Assembly: GCF_020520425.1 (NCBI RefSeq)
Contig: NC_079487.1
Span: forward strand, 129,230,385-129,294,384
From: Spinacia oleracea
Taxonomy: Eukaryota > Streptophyta > Magnoliopsida > Caryophyllales > Amaranthaceae
Direction of reading: 5' to 3'
Length of the DNA stretch: 64,000 bases
Below, in pieces: positions 57,651-64,000 of this stretch (the stretch's first letter is position 1; the number at the start of each line of letters is the position of its first letter). Both the position numbers and the translations under genes were made by a program. The notes under the pieces were generated by a model. That model was given only the letters and a program-made list of their open reading frames with translations, was not told where the DNA came from and did no database searches.

Positions 57651-57661
57651 ACTAGTTTTAC

Positions 57662-58017
57662 GGACTAAAGATGGCTGTGGGCCGGGCCGGGCCGTGCTTC
57701 GTGCGGGGCCCACGTTGTTTCGTGCCGGGCCGGGCCGAAAAGTTAAAAATAAGGCCCAAGCCCACGTGCTTTCGTGCCGTGCCGTGCCGGGCCGGCCCGC
57801 GTGCCTAAGGCTAATTTGACTAAATTTAACGTGCTTTGTCGTGCCGGGTCGAGTCGTGCCGTGCCTTGTCGCGCTTTTTCCAAAAAAGTAAGGCCCAGGC
57901 CCGGCCCACGACTTCGTGCCCGTGCCGGGCCGTGCTTTTTGCGTGCTCGTGCCGGGCCGTGCTTTTTTCGTGCCGGGTCGGGTCGGGCTTCGGGCCGGCC
58001 CGGCCCACAGCCATCTT
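57662..58017. mobile_element. GC-rich foldback MITE, Mutator-like
   Basis: A 9-base direct repeat TAGTTTTAC (57653-57661 and 58018-58026) suggests a Mutator-type insertion. The ends CTAAAGATGGCTGTGGGCC are identical in inverted order over about 26 bases, partly overlapping the direct repeat on the right. The interior is built of GTGCCGGGCCG and CGTGCCGTGCC words and is far richer in G+C than the surrounding DNA. Open frames across it are composition artefacts. An older, deaminated copy lies at 7841-8164. Confidence 0.75.
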
Positions 58018-58485
58018 TAGTTTTACCTCTATGTGGTAAAGACTATGACACATGATTTACATCAAATTATTTTCCACTGTTTTTATTTCTTACATTCGTA
58101 GTGGTCTTAATTTCTGCATATCTCCTCAGTCATGATTCACAGCCTCGAGTTAGTTGGAAAAATTACTGCCAGTCTCTTTTAATTATCTGAAGACTGCTTT
58201 GCCCCTGTGCCAGCATCTTTTTCCCTTTGTCTTTGAAACTCGATCTTCATATGGTTTAATTTTACAAATGAATTACTTTGCAAGCCATCCAATTGCACAA
58301 TGGTCCATAAATAGCCCAGGCATGGGTCATCCTTTATTTTTATTACTCAATGTCACAAGACATGTTAGATTTCTTCTATTATTATGTGTACTTGCATCAA
58401 ATGAATCATTTTGCTACTCCACCTGTGCGTTAATGTATTATCCTAGTTCTGATTACTATTCCATGCACATTATGTTTTCATACTA

Positions 58486-61400
58486 CTAGCAAGTATGAGG
58501 AGTTGCAACAGCGAGAAGAGGAATTTTTCTGTGGATTGTAAGCCCAGTACGTTGTCTCATATCCAAAGACTCGATTTTTTCTTTCCCAGGTAATGCCCAG
58601 TTGAACTTATTCAAGAGATTTGCTAGCACAAGCTCATTGTTGGCTATGGCAAATAAGATCCCTGGACAGCCCCTCCTGCCGGACCCGAATGGAATTAGTT
58701 CGAAATCTTGGCCTTTAAAATCTATTGAAGAGTTCAAGAACCTTTCTGGATGGAACTCCTCGGGCTCTTCCCAAGTTGCTGGATCTCGATGAATTGCCCA
58801 AGCATTGGTTATGACTCGTGTCCCCGCAGCAATTTCATAGCCATTGATTTTGACATCTTGAGTTGATTCACGAGGCACCAACAATGGAATTGGTGGATGT
58901 AGTCGAAGTGTCTCCTTGATCACTGCCTTCAAGTACTTCATATTTTCCAGATCCTCTTCTGATACATCTGCTTGTCCGCTGGTAATATTTCTCACTTCTT
59001 CTTGCAGTTTTTTCATAACTGTAGGATGCCTCAGAAGCTCTGTCATTGCCCATTCTAAGACAGTATATGTTGTATCAGTCCCACCAGCAAACATGTCCTA
59101 CATGAAGTATAATAAATAATAAAATATGGTTGCTAAGAGCAAAAGTCCAAGATGTCTATATTTTTTGTTTGTATAATATGCTGATATCTACAGCCATTTA
59201 ACTTGGTATCATCTGGATCTGGTATGACATTCTGTCAAAACCTTTCTGCTGTAGAAACTGTAAATGCTTTCAAATTTTATCAAAAATCTTTACGTGGAAG
59301 TTGAGAGACTGCAAAACTTGAATTCTCGTGTTATCCATATTTGAAGCATAACATGAAATATAACCAACACTGTAAGAAGCTAGATGTATCATAAGGTTTG
59401 AGTTAGCTATCAAAAGTGGTAAAACTTCTGGATTGAGAACTTTTATATTGGTCCTTACCCAGGCCTGCTATGAACTGCCTGGGTGATAACACACGGAATG
59501 AAGACTTGGTCAAGATATACATGTATGTCTCTGAGTGATCCAGGGTGTATTAGAAATGTCTAGAATAGTAGATAATAATGAAATTAAGGCGGCCATTTTC
59601 TGAAAGAACTCCAGTGTTAGATTGTACGGTTGGTGGGTTCACATTTTTGTAATTATTTAACAGAAACAGAAACAAAAATTAAGACTAGATTACTTGGAAA
59701 AGTAGATCATTGACACGAAAATATGGGCAATTCACTTAACACTTTGTTTGGATAAGATGAAATGGAGAGAAAAGGGAGGGAAGAGAAAGGGAGGGGAGCA
59801 AGTTCCCTTGTTTGGACAGGGGGTTGGGGGAAGGAAGGGAAGAGGAGGGAGAGGTAGGGATTCATTTTCAGTCCCTCTTTAATAAACTCTCCCCTGCAAA
59901 ATTGGAGATATTTGGAGGGAAAATGGAGCTCCACCATCCCCATCCCCTTCGTCCTCTTTCCCTCCTCTTCCTTCCCCTTCTATTTCGCTGTCAGTGTTAC
60001 TGTCACAGACACTCCTGAAATTTCCAGCCAGAATACACATAGAGAAGCAACAAAAACAGTTTGACCTGATAAGTAAAATTAAATTCCTAGTTCTACTTCA
60101 AGAAGAGTGGTTATTTTTTCCCTAGCATAAAATTGAAAGGTACCAAAATGTCTAAAAGGATTGAAATTCGAAAACATAATTTCTTTTGGCTTTGTGTTTA
60201 AGTGCTTTGTTTGGTTCGCAGGATGTAAGTAAAATTTTATTTTTAGCTTTCCGTCTTGGGAAACTATATCGAAAAGAATTGTGTATTTATTGCTGTATAC
60301 ATCTCCATATTTTGCTATTTTGAAATCAAGTACTGAAACCAGCAGCTGAAGTGGCAAAGTGCTGCTCAGCGACAAAGAACATGGAGAGTGAGAGTAGTTT
60401 GGTTGCAGGCTTGCAGCAATAAGAGCGGGGGGGATTGGGGACGAAAGATGGAGTGTATAATAGACAATTGGTGATTTTGGTTTAAAACCAATGTCAAAGA
60501 ATTTGGGACTCCTAGGAGTATATACTATAATTTTCCGAGCTCAATTTTTCTTTGAAGAGATTGTTGTCTGATGTGGCCCTTAAGATGTGGAAAGTTACCT
60601 GAAAGTTTAATGAGCTAATCCCGTTATAAGTAACTGGGTATGTATGTATTGTGTGGTAGAAAGGCAGAAAGCTACCAGGATTGCGAAGCCTTAGCTTCAA
60701 CGAAATATATTTCTTTTAAATTGCTTAGTTTCTGTAGTATATAAAGTTGACAGTCCCGATACAATTAAAAAAAACCAGACATAGCTAATTTCTGGCTTTT
60801 ATTGTTTTGCTTGTGTTGTGCGCCATTGGACTATGTAGGGCCATGATTTCTTGGCTGTCTTCTAGATGAATATGAATCTTCATTATGCTATTTGATAATC
60901 CGTATGTTGCTATCATCTAAGAGTTACTCCATTGTTTTTGGAAAGCTCTCTAATTCAAATTCAGAACATGAGCAAGTAGACAGGTTTGAATAGTTAGAGA
61001 CAAGAAAGACGTACCAATATGAGAGCTTTGATGCTGTCTTTACCAATGGGAAAACCAGCTGTGTTATCCGTTTGAACCTGGAGTAGAACATCCACAAAAT
61101 CTTTCGTTCTTTCTTTCTCACTTGCTGTACCATTTCCTTCCTTGTTTTGTTGATCCATGTGCTCTGCAACTATTCCCTCTAGAAAATCATCAAACTCTAT
61201 GGCAAGTTTGTTCATCTTGCTGTGCAACCCGTTCAGTTTGTCAATCCAAGCCATCCAGGGTATAAAGTTACTCACTGTAAATGTACCTAGAAGCTCCACA
61301 AACTCCTTAAGCAATTCCTTGAACTTTGCACCACCTTCTTCTCCGCTGTATTTTCTCCCAAAGGCCACCCTGCATATCACGTCGCTTGTAAATGTCATAA

Positions 61401-61950
61401 ATATTTCACTCAAATTCACAGCTGATGTTGATTTTCTAATCTTGTCCATTGTTAGGGCTACTTCTTCTTTTCTTACATGCTGAAATGATCGAACTCTGTT
61501 GTTACTTAAAAGCTGGAGCACGCATATACTTTTCATCTGTCTCCAGTATTCTCCATAAGGAGCACCTGCAACATTTTTTCTGTTGTATATTAGTTTTTTG
61601 CTAATTATTGACTGAGGTCTGTTAGAGAGTATGATATCATTTGTTTTCATGATTTTTCGAGCAGCAGTTGCAGATGATACAACAAGAGTTGGCTTGCTGC
61701 CAAGGTGAAGCAACATAAGGTCACCATGTTGCTGAGACAGGGATTGAAGAGTTAGGTGAGGGTATTTGCCGAGTTGGTGAAGGTTCCCCAATATTGGTAG
61801 CCTTCGAGGAGATGGGGGAAAGTTTTTTCTTATGGTTGCATTGAGACGGAGCCATTTATAGAGGAAGAATGTAAAAATGAAGAAGAGAAGGATGGACAAT
61901 GGGTGCAAAAATAGCAAATACATTTGTTCCTTTATCATGTTAATTCCCAT
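58486..61950 (-). CDS. CYP71-type cytochrome P450, intact
   Basis: Two exons, 61015-61950 and 58486-59097, give 515 residues; the intron is 1917 bases (donor GTACGT, acceptor TAG). The anchor (about 12-32), hinge [14 protein letters not shown]-helix WRQMK, I-helix AGGTDTT (about 316-322, acid present), K-helix ETLR (about 374-377), PERF and heme loop [11 protein letters not shown] with axial Cys456 are all in place. It should be a working ER monooxygenase; the substrate is unknown. It is the most distant unit of the right-hand cluster from the left-hand group and has the normal I-helix that its two relatives lack. The intron contains a Tourist-like element at 59739. The start [10 protein letters not shown] has a second Met at residue 5 that could also serve. 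Confidence 0.92.
59739..59996. mobile_element. Short Tourist-like element in a P450 intron
   Basis: Left end ACACTTTGTTTGGATAAG after TTA (59736-59738); right end, inverted, CACTGACAGCGAAATAG before TTA (59997-59999). The arms are rich in GGGAGGGAAGAG and its complement, as in the element at 17993. The right end has drifted, so this copy is older. Confidence 0.55.
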
Positions 61951-61989
61951 TGGATATGAAACAGCATGAAACAGACTTATCTTGGAATT

Positions 61990-63700
61990 GCGGATGGCCA
62001 GAATTGAGACACTTGGTTAGTCACCATCCTAAGTTTTACTGTCCCCAACTGAGTAGATGGTTTTAACTGGACTTTGCAATTGTTGGCTTCAAATTACTCT
62101 ACAAGGCCAGAGTAGGAGTTGTCTCTCGCTGGTGGTATATTTCTGAACAATATGAAGACGTTGGGAAGAGAAGAGTGTATTTTCGAGGTTGGTAAGGAAT
62201 CAAATATCTGGTTTTTGCAGAACTTTTAGTACGCGAAGAATGTGAAGCTTTTGCTCAAATCTGGGTTCCTGCAAGTGTCTGTGCGTGGTATGTGTAGTCT
62301 CTCTACACTTCTACAGGTATGTATAGTATACCTCAAACTTAATAATATATTTAGACATTGTTTGTTCCATTTTTGGTAAGATATAGTATTAGTTTGATGC
62401 TTCTTTCTTCTTGTCCCATGTTATATAGAAGTAGTCCGCAGGTGATAGGCGTTGACATTATGCGGTTACACACTTGCCTTTTTGAATTAAAAATACAGCA
62501 TATGTTAGTGACCTTTTGTCCTTGAAATTGGTTATAAATCGTTAACTGTACCTCTTAATGAAACCCAAGTTGTGTATCATTTCCTTGTCGTACCTGTATA
62601 TTTTAATGTGAAAGCTTTGAAGATGTATTGTAGCGCATTATAATAATGTGATCATCCTAGGTTAATGGTTAGATTCTGATTAGATCTTAGTTTTACATTA
62701 TATATCTGTCACCATTGCTCCGAGTTGCTAATTTCTTTTAATAAATTTTTCTACCAGGATCCGCTGTACCAGAGAGCCACTACTGCTAGTACTGCAGGGT
62801 CTCTATCGCTTTAATTGTATTTGAGACCGCCTCTTGAACCAGGTTGGTAGCAGTCATGAAGTGCTCTATCAACCACATTTTCTCCCTCTTGTTACATTCT
62901 TAGGGTTATTTTTGAATTGTATAATTTTTCATTATCTCTGATGTACTGTGGTAGTGTGGTGCCTTACTAAGCTTATTTACTGCTTGGTTTTGTAATACAA
63001 GCATTTGGCATTGTTGAATTGTTTAGCATTCAAGTATTCAACCAGTGAAGATGTTTTTCTTAACAAATGCGTCGACTGAGTACGGGAGTTTTCAGAAGAG
63101 ACTATGACAATGTTCAGGTTTGTTTGCAGCCGTCCCACCCCCGTCTTTTGGGAATAAGGTTATGACATTGCCTTTTGATCTTTATTTAGTAGAGTTTTGA
63201 TTCGGCCAAAATTGCAAAAGCTATCGCTGAAATGCCAACCAATTTGAAACAATTTGGCCGAATTTTATGTTTTGTTAAGAATTATTCCAAATATAAGCTA
63301 TTGATTACTTAGTCATGTGTCAAGTTTAGCACATGGAAGAGAGAGTTATGGGAGTGAATGTTGCGGGCAATGAGCCATTTAAGGTTGTTTTTTATTTGCC
63401 AACTTTCTTTAAGGATTAAGGAGGATCTGTTACAGTTTTATACTCAAAAGATTAAGTCAATTTCCCGTGTCTTCATCAACCATGAAAAATGGGAACATTA
63501 CCTATACGTAAAACCCGCTCTTGCGCCAACTCCTTTGATAGTTGATTCTTTTTATTTCTGTTTGTAACTAATTTGTTTGATTAGTCAAGGTTTGTAGTCT
63601 TGGTACAACATTTATTCCCTAGGCCCTAGGGTTGGCATTCTTGGTAAGTCGGTGAGCAAAAAGAATTGTGTACCTAGTCGACAGTCTTGACACGCGTACT
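61990..63700. other. Gene-free right flank
   Basis: Upstream DNA of the last P450 and beyond. No family was recognised in any frame. A few GT/AG-bounded pieces, such as GATCCGCTGTACCAGAGAGC after CTACCAG at about 62759, could be exons of an unknown gene, but nothing links them. Confidence 0.4.
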
Positions 63701-63701
63701 A

Positions 63702-63915
63702 CTCCCTTTGTTCCTAATTGTTTGCTTTATAGGCATAATATGCTTTATTAAGACTTTAGCCAAAATTTTGTAAGAATATAGGGTATCTCCGCTTTCATGC
63801 GTCAAGTGGGGTAAATGGTGGGATTTACGGAGTACTATATAAGAAAATGGAGCATTTTTTCAAGGGATGGTCAAAATAGAATATGGGACTAACAAAGATG
63901 GACAGATGGAGACGA
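63702..63915. repeat. Possible decayed Stowaway-like sequence
   Basis: CTCCCTTTGTTCCTAATTGT after TA is close to a Stowaway end. The expected right end is not clear (GGGACTAACAAAGATGGACA near 63885 is a weak match). Includes TACGGAGTAC at about 63826. Confidence 0.3.
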
Positions 63916-64000
63916 GATTTGATCTCAAAGTAGCCGGAATACTTTGAAATGGGGTCCTTTTCCAAATGTTCCAATGAGTTCAAAATTGGGGAAATAAAAC

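Noticed and set aside
57774-58055. GC-rich open frame of 93 codons
   Set aside because: It lies within the foldback MITE and its Arg/Pro/Ala text is a product of GCCGGGCC repeats.
8422-61950. A biosynthetic gene cluster made of transporter, oxidase and P450s
   Set aside because: No scaffold-forming enzyme (terpene synthase, polyketide synthase, etc.) or glycosyl/acyltransferase was seen. The transporter and oxidase are unlinked in type, and STR11 and BRIZ are housekeeping-like. Tandem P450 duplication explains the data.

Overview
The window is nuclear DNA of a flowering plant. It holds intron-rich host genes with plant-type products (a plastid rhodanese protein, a BRIZ RING/ZnF-UBP protein, CYP71-type P450s), Ty3/Tat and Ty1/copia retrotransposons, plant SINEs and many MITEs. 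The general feel (dispersed ACTCCGTA octamers, MITE types, a Retand-like Tat element) suggests a Caryophyllales/Amaranthaceae species such as spinach, beet or quinoa. That placement is an inference, not a proof.

Layout. 1-4761: right-hand part of a broken Ty3/Tat retrotransposon on the minus strand, with an LTR at 4370-4761. 4.8-8.4 kb: gene-free DNA with a SINE, a minisatellite and an old GC-rich MITE. 8422-12771 (+): an eight-exon ProT-like amino acid transporter. 13147-15087 (-): an intronless glyoxal/galactose oxidase-like secreted copper radical oxidase with an unusual His/Arg-rich insert. 15.4-18.8 kb: a run of DNA elements, including a CACTA-like MITE, a 1.46 kb Mutator-like element filled with tandem repeats, and a Tourist-like element. 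18786-21948 (-): an intact two-exon P450. 25583-26470 (-): a second first exon of the same type with no second exon of its own. 26.5-30.7 kb: MITEs, a LINE scrap and a Tourist-like element blown up by a heptamer array carrying two inverted Stowaways. 30730-34735 (+): STR11. 35359-40663 (+): a young Ty1/copia element. 42423-46123 (+): BRIZ1-like. 46762-61950 (-): a second P450 cluster with three intact genes and one frameshifted pseudogene, plus a possible two-exon start of an unidentified + strand gene and a GC-rich MITE. 62-64 kb: no gene recognised.

All six P450 units lie on the minus strand and share one intron position, just before the I-helix segment DMF. They form two tandem groups (about 19-26 kb and 47-62 kb) separated by housekeeping-type genes. 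The five units with a second exon show I-helix, ExxR and heme-binding motifs, but two neighbours (46762-48730 and 54647-56425) lack the I-helix acidic residue. No terpene synthase, glycosyltransferase or other pathway partner was seen, so this is best read as tandem P450 expansion rather than a full metabolic gene cluster. Exon boundaries were set by hand from GT/AG sites, reading-frame continuity and remembered family sequence; no alignment was run.
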